From assembly GCA_012845835.1 (NCBI GenBank), contig JABAKD010000011.1:4820697-4884696 (forward strand): a DNA stretch of 64,000 bases, given 5' to 3'. Source of the stretch: Undaria pinnatifida. Its lineage: Eukaryota > Sar > Phaeophyceae > Laminariales > Alariaceae. Shown here in pieces: positions 1 through 8,663 of the stretch (positions within the stretch are counted from its first letter, which is position 1; each line of letters begins with the position of its first letter). The notes below the pieces were generated by a model that saw nothing but the letters and a program-made list of their open reading frames with translations, was not told the origin of the DNA and searched no databases. Made by a program: the position numbers and the translations under genes.

Positions 1-103
1 GCGTACCCACCGAGCCCGAGCTTGAGTTTTTTCGCCCAGCTGTCGTCCGAGTATATCGGTGGCGGTGGTAACGGCCGCGGGTGCGACGCCTACGATAGCG
101 ACG
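1..103 (-). CDS. K+ channel exon with S6 helix (partial, runs off left edge)
   Basis: Read on the minus strand, this exon starts after the acceptor TTGCTAAG (branch-like TTAAC about 25 nt upstream). It stays open for 34 codons to the window edge. It begins VAIVGVAPAAVTTATDIL, a hydrophobic helix that fits S6 of a 6-TM channel, followed by a polar GRQLGEKTQARARW stretch that fits the start of the cytosolic C-terminus. Entry phase is 2, the same phase in which the pore exon at 1034-886 ends, so the two belong to one gene. The plus strand is also open here (1-108, ending TAG), but nothing in that reading is recognisable. The S6 call rests on position, phase and hydrophobicity, not on a signature motif. 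Confidence 0.55.
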
Positions 104-885
104 CTTAGCAATGGATAGAACGTCGTATGTTAACGGGCACCCAACCTCGAGCCAACCCAAAGCCATCTCGGATCCATCGTGAACACACGGTATAACCCTC
201 CCCGCCCCCCCGGCGGTTATCCTTCCCCCCCCCCCCCCCCCTCCTATAGCTATTCATGAGATGAGGTACCCCCCCCCCCCCCCCCTCTCTCCCTCCCTCC
301 AGCTCGCCTCCCACCCCTCCCACTCGTCTTTTCCTCCACCACCCCCCCCCAAAACTGCCCCCGTCCCCCAACACCCCCTCCGCCTGCCTCCTTGCCTCCT
401 CTCTACCATTGCGGTTATCCTCCCCCCCCCCCCCCCCCCTATGGCTATGCATGAGATGAGGTACCCCCCCCCCCTGTCTCCCCTCCCCTCCAGCTGGCCT
501 CACACCCCTCCCACTCGTCTTCTTCTCCACCCCCCCCCCCCATACTGCCCCCGCCCCCCAACAACCCCCTCCGCCTGCCTCCTTGCCTCCTTTCTACCAT
601 TGTCTCCTCTGTCTATCTTTCCCATTTTCTCGCCGTGTGGCAGAGAAGACAACGACGGTAATGTACGAGACATCACGCCACCGACCGCTCCCCCCGCCCC
701 CCCCGTGCTCCTTCCTATCGCAACCTCGCCCCCCACTCCTCCCCCCGCCTCGTTCCACAACCTCCCTCTCCCTCCCCCCTCCTCCTCCTCCTCTACCTTC
801 CTATCGCATTGTCGCCCCCCCCCCCCCCCCCCCCGCCCCCCCCCCCTCCGCCCCCGCTGTCATCGCCCCTCTTCGGTTGCCTCAC
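104..885 (-). repeat. Intron with poly-C tandem repeat and exon-border copies
   Basis: This intron lies between the pore and S6 exons. It holds a tandem repeat of about 196 bp (copies roughly 235-415 and 431-606) marked by ATGAGATGAGGTACC at 255 and 451 plus long C runs. The marker GCTATGCATGA(G/T)ATGAG recurs at about 9646-9661 in another intron of the same gene. Degenerate copies of the pore-exon end (about 627-663) and of the candidate filter exon end (about 709-742) are also present. The plus-strand open frames here encode Pro-rich low complexity and are rejected as genes. Confidence 0.6.
797..856 (-). other. Candidate selectivity-filter microexon, filled by poly-G
   Basis: The pore exon stops at TVG, so a short exon supplying the rest of the filter and the approach to S6 is expected. 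On the minus strand an acceptor GACAG at 861-857 and a donor AAG|GTAGAG at 797 bound 60 nt. That is 1 + 57 + 2, the right 2-to-2 phase. Its last codons read G-D-N-A-I-G, as expected after a filter Tyr or Phe, but everything before them is a G run, so the residue before GD reads Gly. Either the homopolymer is mis-assembled, the gene is broken, or the real exon lies elsewhere. The phase match alone has a one-in-three chance. Confidence 0.25.
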
Positions 886-1034
886 CCAACAGTGGAGAGG
901 GTAACGATGGTAAAGTACAGGGCGTCGTGCCATTGCATGCCGGGTTCGTTGAACGAATCCGTGCTCCCGTCGTCTTTCAGGCCCCGCTCCATGCCGTACA
1001 GGATGGCCGAGGTCATCATCACCACGCCAACCAC
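886..1034 (-). CDS. K+ channel exon: S5 and pore loop
   Basis: The minus-strand exon follows the acceptor CCCACATAG and ends at the donor GTTGG|GTGAGG. It is 149 nt, phase 0 in and 2 out. It opens with a hydrophobic S5 (VVGVVMMTSAILYGMER), continues with a polar turret (GLKDDGSTDSFNEPG), then the pore helix and first half of the filter, WHDALYFTIVTLSTVG. The T-[IV]-x-T-[LM]-[ST]-T-V-G pattern is the K+ channel signature, and the acidic MER end of S5 fits BK-like channels. The product would be a plasma- or endomembrane K+-selective channel. This is the most diagnostic exon of the gene. Reading through the donor gives TVG then TGA, so splicing is required. Confidence 0.85.
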
Positions 1035-1645
1035 CTATGTGGGATGTTCGGGAGACAAAATTAGGTTTGATGCAACAGAGAGAGGCGTGTGAAGGGTGTG
1101 AAGAGGGGGGCGGGGGTATACTCAGTTTGTGCATGGCCGTAGTCGTATGACCATAGACCCTCGCATACCTACTACGCCCGGACAGAGCACGTCGGGTTTT
1201 CATCAACCAGGCTGGTGTGTCGGGGGGGGATGGGGGGGAGGGGGGATTAGGTCAATATCGCCACACTTACCACCTGGGTGGGATATTCGAAGACAGAATA
1301 GAGGTAGTGACCGGGAAGAAGGCGTGAGAGGCGTAAGGCGTGGGGGTGGGGATGGGGGGGGTGGGGGGGGTGGGGGGGGGGTGGGAGATACCACGCCAAG
1401 CGCCTGGGTGGGATATTCGGGAACATAATACAGAATATTGGAGTGAAAGAAGGCGTGTGAGGCGTTGCGGGGGGGGGGAGGGGGCGAGGTCATCATCACC
1501 ACGCCACCACCTGGGTGGGATATTCGGAGATAGAATCGAGTTTTTGGTGGTAGCGAATAGCAGCAAGGCGTGTCAGGGGGGGGGGGGGGGGGCGAGGTCA
1601 TCATCACTACCCCAACCTGGGTGAGATGTTAGGAGATAAGGGTTA
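1035..1645 (-). repeat. Minisatellite built from the pore-exon acceptor
   Basis: The pore-exon acceptor region (about 1008-1065) recurs at about 1248-1305, 1384-1440, 1487-1535 and 1593-1640. Copies share TGGGATATTCGG-type intron sequence and, in two of them, GAGGTCATCATCACCACGCC, which is the first ~26 nt of the exon in reverse complement. Spacing is 100-240 bp, padded with poly-G. Two of the copies thus carry a decoy CAG acceptor plus the exon start (coding VVMMT). The whole lies in the intron upstream of the real pore exon. Confidence 0.8.
1115..1215 (+). repeat. Dispersed repeat, inverted partner at 51.95 kb
   Basis: The sequence around GGCCGTAGTCGTATGACCAT to the CGGGTTTTC block matches the reverse complement of 51945-52045 over about 95 bp with a few differences. 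It carries no ORF. It sits inside the intron minisatellite. Confidence 0.75.
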
Positions 1646-2318
1646 GCGGAAGAGAGGGAGGTGCGGGAGGGGTGTGTGTAGAAGGGCGGACGGTGTGGAG
1701 ACTGGAGGGAGGCGCGCGACACGAAAGAATGTACGATAACTTTGTACTCGGTTGCGTTGTAAAGCGACGGAAGAAAGGAAACACATCTGACCAGAACCGT
1801 GCGGCGGCGTGTACAGCACCGGGTGTTATCGTTCCTTCACCGACCATGATTCTCCCCCAAATATCCCACAAAGATGGGCTCCCTCCCTCCTCTTGCCTGT
1901 CTCTTTTGCCCGTTTCCCTCGCCATCTTATTTGCCTCTTCGCTTCTCTCTCCTCATGGTCTCTCTCCCACCCCCTCTCACTATCTCTTTAATTCTCTTTC
2001 TCACCATGTTCTTCTCAATCTCTCCCCCCCTCCCTCCCTCCCTTCAATTCTGGCTTCGCTCATCTCCCTCTCCATCTCCCCCCCCCCCACTCCTCCTCCC
2101 TCCCTCTCTCGTCCCTGCCTCGCTCCCTCCCTCTCTCCCCTTCCCTCCTTCTTCCCCTCTCCCTCTCCATTGCCGTCTCCTTCTCCCCCCTCTCTCTCGG
2201 TCTTCCCCCCTGCCTCCTACAACATATCTCCCTCCCTCTCTCATTCCTACCCCTCTCGTTCTCTCCTTTCCCCCCACGAACAAGTCAAGTCGCATGGTTA
2301 AGGGTGACGCCCGCGTAC
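1646..2318. repeat. Intron stretch, pyrimidine-rich on the plus strand
   Basis: From about 1845 to 2275 the plus strand is almost entirely C and T (CCCTCC, CTCTCC runs), giving spurious Ser/Pro/Leu frames in several registers. 1646-1840 is ordinary-complexity sequence with no recognisable product. All of it lies in the intron between the S4 and pore exons. Confidence 0.6.
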
Positions 2319-2427
2319 CTTAACTATTAGGAGAGTCGCCTTGATGGTCACGTCGTCATTGGAAAAAACGCCCGCCAAGAGCTTGTGGTTCCGCATGACG
2401 CGGATCGCTTTATCCACTCGTAGGTAC
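2319..2427 (-). CDS. K+ channel exon: S4 end, S4-S5 linker and start of S5
   Basis: The minus-strand exon is bounded by the acceptor TTCTGCAAG and the donor GTTAAG|GTACGCGGG. It is 109 nt: one base completing an Arg codon, then 36 codons, ending in phase 0. The product reads YLRVDKAIRVMRNHKLLAGV then a FSNDDVTIKATLLIVK end. The spaced basic residues (R..K..R..R..K) are an S4-type voltage-sensor end, and the N-D-D-V-T stretch running into hydrophobics fits the S4-S5 linker of BK-like 6-TM channels. Its phase matches both neighbours (phase 2 from 8663-8557, phase 0 into 1034-886). The longer open frame upstream of it is only the pentanucleotide repeat. Confidence 0.8.
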
Positions 2428-2483
2428 CTTGCAGAATTCGTTCGGACGAGCACGATATGATGGAGCCCAGAACCCATGTGGAG

Positions 2484-2697
2484 ACGAAACGAAACGAAAC
2501 GAAAAACGACGAAACGAAACGAAACGGAACGAAACCAAACGAAACGAAACATAACATAACGTAACGTAACGTAACGTAACGTAACGTAACGTAACGTAAC
2601 GTAACGTAACGTAACGTAACGTAACGTAACGTAACGTAACGTAACGTAACGTAACGAAACGAAACGAAACGAAACGAAACGAAACGAAACGAAACGA
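2484..2697. repeat. Pentanucleotide satellite (GAAAC)n-(GTAAC)n-(GAAAC)n
   Basis: GAAAC units flank a core of more than 20 GTAAC/ACGTA units (about 2551-2655). A single T/A change inside the unit separates core from flanks, so the core probably arose from one variant unit that then expanded. On the minus strand it reads as RFVSFRFV and VTLRYVTLRY in three frames, none of which is a gene. Confidence 0.95.
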
Positions 2698-2699
2698 AG

Positions 2700-3360
2700 G
2701 GAGAAACAAAAACGACGCGAAACGAAATGCCGCGGCGAAGACAAGCCAACCAAAGCGAAACGGAGCGAACCGAAACAAAAAAAGAACCGAAACGGACCAA
2801 AACAAAGCAAAGCGAAACGAAGTGAGACCAATATCGTTGGAATGCTAGTCGTTTTACCTCGTTGAGCGTTAGTGTGTTTGCTACATATCACATTTTATTG
2901 GGTAGGAAAACACATGCCAACAGCATCATTCCGACGAACGCCTCACCCCAAGACCAAAACCCAACCCACGACAAAAAAAACAACTAGATAAAGACGTCAA
3001 AAACGGCCCCTTGTAACAACAGCCCTAGCAAGACCTACAAACTTCGCTGGTCAGGATAGCCAAACGTTAAGGCCGGGATAACTCCAACCCAACGAATTTC
3101 ACCAGACAAAAAACTCAAACAATAAGTGGGGCGACACATAAACCGCACGGGTATCATACGTAACGGAGCAGTGACGGAATTAGCTTTTGCATGTTTTACG
3201 GTTAAATCTTTTTTAGTTTCCAACAACCCACCATGATTTGGTACGAAATCGCAGCAGCAGCAACAACCAAAAAAACAGATGTTTGCTGTGCACAAGTACT
3301 TTTGGACCGGACCGTGGGACCGCTCATTGGGTCGCACTTTCCCTGTCTGGTTTCGAGCGG
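2700..3360. other. Intron sequence, nothing recognised
   Basis: A-rich sequence within the 6.1-kb intron of the channel gene. I see no exon with convincing borders, no repeat shared with the rest of the window and no RNA gene. Confidence 0.4.
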
Positions 3361-3651
3361 ACGCACGCTACGACAGAGGTGCACCACTTTTTTTTCTCAA
3401 CACTACCCCTCAATTGCGGGAGCTTCAAGACCTCTCCCAAAAAGCTGATTTTATTGGGAGAGAAAAATGTAAACAAGCTACTAACCACCGGATGAAAAAT
3501 CCCATGGTCTAGGTCAGGTACAAACAAAAACGATCGAATCATGCCAAAAACAAAAAATAAATGGGGCGTATTTTCCGACGGTTTTGGGTTTCCCCGTCAT
3601 TCAGAAACCATTTTCGCCAAAAAAAGGTATACCTTCTATCGTAGCAAGCGT
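3361..3651 (-). mobile_element. MITE family 1, near-complete copy
   Basis: The ends are inverted: ACGCACGCTACGACAGAGGT at the left, and GGTATACCTTCTATCGTAGC followed by AAGCGT at the right. The interior matches the copy at 39407-39658 in opposite orientation: CCGACGGTTTTGGG, the CATTCAGAAACCATTTT block, GATGAAAAATCCCATGG, and CTCCCAAAAAGCTGATTTT. It has no coding capacity. It is 291 bp and sits in the 6.1-kb intron. Confidence 0.8.
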
Positions 3652-4756
3652 CTTGTGAGGAACACCAGCCCCCCCCCCCCAAAGAGGAGAGCGTTGAAAA
3701 AAAGGGAAAATGGTAAGATGTGCACCCCCGACGAACGATAGCATAAGAAACGGCCGGCATATTCGTAGCGCTCGACAACACAGGTCAACGAAACACTGTG
3801 ACCAAGCCAAAAAAAAAAAGTCGAAACCAGGGAGCCACACTCCAATCCAGAACCAAGAACCTAAATCTATGGCTGAAGACGAAAAAAGAAGACAAACGCG
3901 CAACCGAAGGCCAAGACAACAATCGTCGAAAAACAAATATTATTATTGCTTTTGCGACATTGAAAAAAAAAAATCTTGCCATTTTTTAGCCGATGCGCGC
4001 TTCGATAGAGGAAGTGGCACTTTGGGGTGGGGGGGCTGAAAAAAAAATCCGAGTGTTTTCTGAGTGACGGGGCGGGGGCTCTTTAGCCCCCCAAAAATGA
4101 TCGAAAAAAAATGAAAATTCTTGGTTTTTTCCAACGTGGACGTCTTGTTTTATGCCTTAACTCCTTTACATAGTTCTGGAAACCCTTTTTGGAGACAAAT
4201 TTACTTGAAATTAGTATAGGAAGGGGATTGTGGGCTCTGAAGGGGTTAAGCCATGGGTTTTGGTCATCGGGCTCTGCACTTTCAGTTTTTCACTCAAAAT
4301 TTCGTTTCCGGGTGAACCAGTGCAGGTATACAAGCGAGGTCGGAGGAGCTTCCGACAAGAAAAAGAAAATACGGCGCACATTTTTACCGTGCGTAGCTTG
4401 TGTCAGCCCGGGTGTTTTGTGACTCACCGGGCTCTTCAACGAACAAACTAGCGACCAAGGCTCTACGATGGGGGGGGGTGGGGGGGGGGGGGGGGTACCG
4501 TTCCCCATTTTTCACTACTGAACTAGAGCCATTTTGGGCGATTTGCTTGGCGCACCGACTTTTGGCGATTTGCTTGGCGCAGCGTAGCAACGGAAGCTTA
4601 AGACTGCAAAAGGAACAGCTGGGGGGGGGGGGTGTCACCCGCGCGAAGTGACCCCGAGACACCGCAAACTAACGGCCCCAGAGAATGACCCATCCCTCGA
4701 CCGTCTTCAGCCAAAATAATTGGATCCATTACATGTTCCTGCTACACGATAATATT
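3652..4756. repeat. Degenerate dispersed-repeat tracts in intron
   Basis: 4100-4340 resembles 40640-40820 and 55505-55580 (GGGTTTTGGTCAT..GGGC.CTGCACTTTC; TTACTTG.AATTAGTATAGG). 4520-4670 resembles 51590-51735 (GCGATTTGCTTGGCGCAGCG, CGCGCGA.GTGA, CACTGCG-like end), which also recurs at 48955-49020 and 23420-23490. Pure G runs occur at 4470-4495 and 4621-4632. No gene is seen. Confidence 0.5.
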
Positions 4757-4983
4757 TTAAAAATAAAAATACACTCCAGCTGTGAGATCGAATATTTTGT
4801 CGAAACTCATCTTTGCAAGCTGTATGTGATACTCCGATCGCGCGTATTTCGGGTTGTGTGTCCTCATTAAGGATATGGGTCGGCGACTCCCCCTGGACCT
4901 ACAGCAGCGTAGATTATCAGGGTCAACAGGGTGATGTTAGTCAGTCTGTGCGCGGAAACTATAAAACCCGTTTTTGAGATATT
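4757..4983 (+). repeat. Repeat C (CAGCTGTGAGATCGA), full-length copy
   Basis: The copy runs from AAAATACACTCCAGCTGTGA through GGATATGGGTCGGCGACTCC to GTGATGTTAGTCAGTCTG and the GCGGAAACTATAAAAC end. Close relatives lie at 32868-33073, 48226-48414 and 26958-27240 on this strand, and at 58440-58570 and 35840-36055 on the other. At about 200 bp and non-coding it is SINE-sized, but I see no tRNA boxes or A-tail. Confidence 0.8.
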
Positions 4984-5159
4984 ACAATAATATTTGCGAC
5001 CCCATGCTACTTGCGAACTGTGCGGTGGGGGAGGGTGCACACCCTTCATTTCTGAGGCCCTTTCCTCCCTTACAAGCTACACATTTTTTTCTTTTCATTC
5101 TTAACACGAAAAAAACATCTTTGGAGAAAAATAAAGTGCTACCATGAGCCGCGTTCTGC

Positions 5160-5400
5160 GGTAACCCCCCCGACTTTTCTTTAACTAATTCGCCGGTTTC
5201 GAAAGCTGCTCCCGGCCGCGTCTCCTGAAATACAGTGCCCCTTGCCACCCAGACGCCATAGTCCGAGAGTCCCTTGCAAACAAGAACATAAGTGAAGATA
5301 TAATGTTCATACCATCCTTCCTCGTGTCGAGCAGCCATTAAACGTTCGTTATAGAAATCGCTGGTCTTGGGGGGGGAGCTATCGTAGGAGCAGTCCATAC
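5160..5400 (-). repeat. Repeat F copy
   Basis: Reverse-complement relative of 22580-22935 and 46520-46745, marked by CCTCGTGTCGAGCAGCCAT, AACGTTCGTT and CCGGCCGCGTCTCCTGAAAT. The copy at 18370-18630 has the same orientation. It is non-coding. Confidence 0.75.
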
Positions 5401-5419
5401 TGTACCGGTTCCCTGGGTG

Positions 5420-5755
5420 GCATGCGATGAAGTCGGCTTTTGAGATGCGAGTCTTGAGACGTGTGCACCACGATGGGCCTGGCACGTACGTCGGCTGACT
5501 TCCGATTTCATGGTTTTTGTATTTGTTTTGGCGGATGCATGAATTGCTTCAGCTATGATATATGCGTGTGTACCACTTTTGGTTCGCTTGTGTTTTGGTT
5601 TTTTCCTGGGGTATTCTTCCACTCCAGAGTGACTGGAGCCTGTCCTGTGACCATGGACTCGATTATGCGAGTTAATGTGAAAACAAGAACCGCAACAACA
5701 ACAGCAACAACAACAGCAACAGCAACGACAACAACAACAGCATCAACAACAAGCG
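5420..5755 (+). mobile_element. Repeat D: LINE-3'-end-like repeat with (AAC)n tail
   Basis: This matches 15140-15410 over about 275 bp (GACTGGAGCCTGTCCTGTGACCA, then GATTATGCGAGTTAATGTGA) and ends in a long (AAC/AGC)n tract at 5690-5755. The end GTTAATGTGAAAAC is close to the 3' end of the LINE at 28.6 kb (GTTTAATGTGAAGAAC then (AC)n). I infer a 5'-truncated LINE tail of a sister subfamily. Confidence 0.6.
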
Positions 5756-6039
5756 GTTGAAACAACCCCATATGGCCCAAGGTATACTACAAAAAAAAAA
5801 CACACACACACACAAAAAAAAACATAGGTTAAGGGAGCTCCGTCAGGTCAGGAAGCGTTTTCAGCCCCCCCCCCCAAAAAATGGTTACGAATTTTCATCG
5901 TAGAACGCGTCTCGTTTGATACCTATGATGAGCCATGGAATTGTGTAATACGGCTTGGGTTCGTAGCCCACATTTTTTTTGCCCGGGGCGAGGTACAGAG
6001 CTACTCGTAAGGATCGTTCGTCGTACCTAACGAACGCTC

Positions 6040-6830
6040 AAAAATTCAAGAGTCCAGCCTTGGTTCATCACACCAAAAAAGTATGTAACGGCTCCGTATC
6101 TATCGCCAAACGGTGTTAAATCAGTTCTTGTTTTATCGCTAAACGGTGTACCGTTATAACGCTCATCGCATTCATCGTGTAACGGTTTCCGATTTGTAAC
6201 GATTGTCGTAGTTGCCGCCAAACAATGTGTAAATTTTGTCGTGCATGTCATTCAACGGTGTGTAACGGTTTTAGTACACGTCACCAAACGTGTGTAACGG
6301 CTGACGTATGATATTTGTCTCCAAACGATGCGTAACGGCTAACGCATGTATCGCCAAACGGTGTGTAGTGGTTTTGGTATATATCGCCAAACGTGTGTAA
6401 CGGTTAACGTGTTCATCGCCAAACGGTGGGAAACGGTTTCGTATTGATCAACAAACGGCGTGGAACGGTTATTTCGTGCTTGCCGCCAAATGGCACGTAA
6501 CGGTGTTCGTATTAATCACCAAATGGTGATCAACTGTTTCCGGTATGTAACGGTTTTCGTATTTGTCGCCAAACAGGGTGTAACGGGTTACGTCTATATC
6601 GCCAAACGGTGTAACGGACAATTTTTCGTCCATATCGCCAAACGGTGTGTAACGGTTGAGTTGTAGTTGTCACCGAATGGCGTGTAACGGTTTTCGTACG
6701 TCACAACGGTGTGTCACACGGTTGTCGTAGCGATCGCCAAACGGTGTGAATCGGTAATCTCACTTGTCGGGAACCGTTTTTCCGGTGTGAAACGGCTTGC
6801 GTAAGTGAAGGCAACCGTTTGTAACGTTTT
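6040..6830 (+). repeat. Satellite array, left arm of a foldback-like structure
   Basis: About twenty diverged units around CGCCAAACGGTGTGTAACGG, spaced 33-40 bp, with variable linkers such as TTTTCGTATT. The same unit in inverse orientation forms an array at 7700-8110. The ORF-like readings are incidental. Confidence 0.9.
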
Positions 6831-7699
6831 TGCATAGACCACATGCGATAAGGCGTGAAAAACATAATAAAAAAAAACGAAGGGAGCACAGGTACTTTCC
6901 ACACTAAAATGCCATATGTTCTGAGACATCTAGATTTTTTTTCAAGTTGATGTCAAAAATGAACGATCGCGCTCCCGAGCCAAGCCAGCTGCACTCCACA
7001 TCCAAGCCAGCCGCGCACGTACGGCAGCTCTGTGCAGCAATAGATATCAGAGAATTGCGACTATCTATGTTGCGGACTACCGCCGCACTCTTCTGTGGTG
7101 TACTTGCCGTCGAACCTGCAAACCACAAAGTCCGATAACCAACGTCAACAAGAGGAGCTACGCACGTGCCGATTGCCTGTTGCTGCAGCTTGCGTGTTTG
7201 CCACCTCTTCAGTCAAACGAACAGCACAAAGCGGTGGAAAAAACCTAGCGCACAACTTGAGGGGTGTGCACACCAACCTGTAGCGTTGACGTCCGATCAA
7301 CTCGGGGTGCGAACAACCGCCGAATACTTGGCAAGGGGCCATGGTTTGAGGGAGGGGATCACAGCCGAGTGTATCAAGTATGATGATGGTCATGACTTGC
7401 CGAGAGTGGACAATGAGGAGGAGTGGGTGCTGCGAAAAATAAGGCCTCGGATCTGGTGATTTGAAAATTTGGGGGTCTTCCACACGGCAAAGGCGTTTTC
7501 GACGCCGGGGAGTTTCAAACATCTTTTTTCCTACCGACGCTGACACTTTCGGTGTCCTGTCCAATTTGGCAAACTACAACTGCGTGAGCTTGCTTGTGAG
7601 GGCTGCTCCACCGACCGGTTGCTACACAGTAGTACTTTTGACCCTGTGTCTCGACCCACCCCCAAATTTATTCACTGGGGCTTGGCTTTAGACGTTGAC
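6831..7699. other. Spacer between the inverted satellite arrays
   Basis: About 870 bp of unique-looking sequence, with short open frames on both strands (for example 7166-7459 plus and 7145-7564 minus). None resembles a transposase or any family I know. If the arrays are the arms of a foldback element, this is its loop or cargo. Confidence 0.4.
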
Positions 7700-8115
7700 G
7701 ACAAACACCAAAACCGCTGCACGCCTTTTGGCGTTGTATACGAAATCCATTACACCCCATTTGGCGAGAAATAGTGCTCGAAAACCGTTGCATGCGCGGC
7801 ACCGTTACACATCATTTGGATGTAAATACGAAAATCGTTACACACCGGAAAAATGTTACACAACATTTTGGCAAAATACGTGCGAAAACCGTTGCACACC
7901 GTTTGGGGACTACCACCAAAAATATTGTAAACCGTTGGGGGATGAACAAGAAACCGTTACGCACCGTTTGGAGTCATCTGCCAAAACCGTTACACCATGA
8001 GGTGACAAATTCGAAAGCCGCCGCACGCTGCACGCCGTTAGGCCATGCATACAGAAACCGTTACACCCCATTTACCGCCAAATTTTTGCTCGAAAGCCAT
8101 TGCATATACGCGAAA
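7700..8115 (-). repeat. Satellite array, right arm in inverse orientation
   Basis: Units read AAACCGTTACACACCGTTTGG or variants, the reverse complement of the 6040-6830 unit, at similar spacing (about ten units). The spacer plus both arms spans about 2.1 kb within a single intron. Confidence 0.9.
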
Positions 8116-8556
8116 CCGCTACTTGGTCCAGCAGACAAATGTCACGATTCCTGACATTTTCTTTTTATTCTGAAACATCACGCATGAAAAAAAAAAAAAA
8201 AAACGGCTTTTTGCCAGGAATCCTGACATCAACTTTTATGGAAAATGTTAAAACACGATTCAAAGTCCGGGTTCCTTCTGACAAATGTCATGAATTCGAG
8301 AAAAAAATGACACGTTATTTATACCAGAATTCCTGGCATTAGTTGTGTTCCGTTAGGGACGGTTCTAAGAGCCCCTCAAGCCATGTACCTCAGACAAAAT
8401 AAAAATGCTATAACCCCCTTTGTCGAGCGCCCCCCCCCCAAGAAAAAAAAAAAAAAAATCCAAATCAAAAAAGCCTAGCCAATACTGCTCTAAACCCGGC
8501 CAAAGCCACAACAGCAACACAAAAGCCCGAAAAAAAAACAAGCCACGAAAAATTAC
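8116..8556. repeat. Intron end with short internal repeats
   Basis: GACAAATGTCA-GA-TTC occurs at about 8133 and 8281, and CCTGACAT/CCTGGCATT is repeated at 8151, 8221 and 8332, suggesting a small degenerate repeat. 8430-8545 is A- and C-rich sequence running up to the exon donor. No gene is seen apart from the exon that follows. Confidence 0.5.
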
Positions 8557-8663
8557 CTGACGAAAGCCAGGGAGGTCATCCAGGGAGCAAAGGACCCGAA
8601 CGCCGGGAGGCAACTGACGAGGTCGGCTATCCCTCCCTTGCTCAGCGCGTACTGCAACGGGAC
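8557..8663 (-). CDS. K+ channel exon: S2-S3 loop and S3
   Basis: The minus-strand exon is bounded by the acceptor AAAAACGCAG and the donor GTCAG|GTAATT. It is 107 nt, phase 0 in and 2 out. It reads VPLQYALSKGGIADLVSCLP then an AFGSFAPWMTSLAFV end plus the first two bases of an Arg codon. The pattern (short basic loop, small-residue turn, then D-L-V with P a few residues on) is the S3 signature of 6-TM K+ channels, where an acidic residue pairs with S4 charges. The AG left at its end joins the G opening exon 2427-2319 to make Arg, giving FVR-YLRV, which supports the splice. A longer in-frame ORF in another register here is a shadow. Confidence 0.8.

Noticed and set aside
1-108. Plus-strand C-terminal exon ending in TAG at 106-108
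   Set aside because: The minus-strand reading fits S6 with acceptor and phase matching the pore exon; the plus reading has no recognisable content.
261-1092. Long plus-strand Pro/Ser-rich open frames
   Set aside because: They are translations of C-runs and tandem repeats, and overlap the minus-strand channel exon in another frame.
2298-2891. Three overlapping minus frames of RFVSFRFV and VTLRYVTLRY
   Set aside because: Product of the pentanucleotide satellite; only the last 36 codons (2427-2319) belong to a real exon.
6040-8115. CRISPR array
   Set aside because: Units are diverged, spacers are not of constant length, orientation inverts and the context is eukaryotic.
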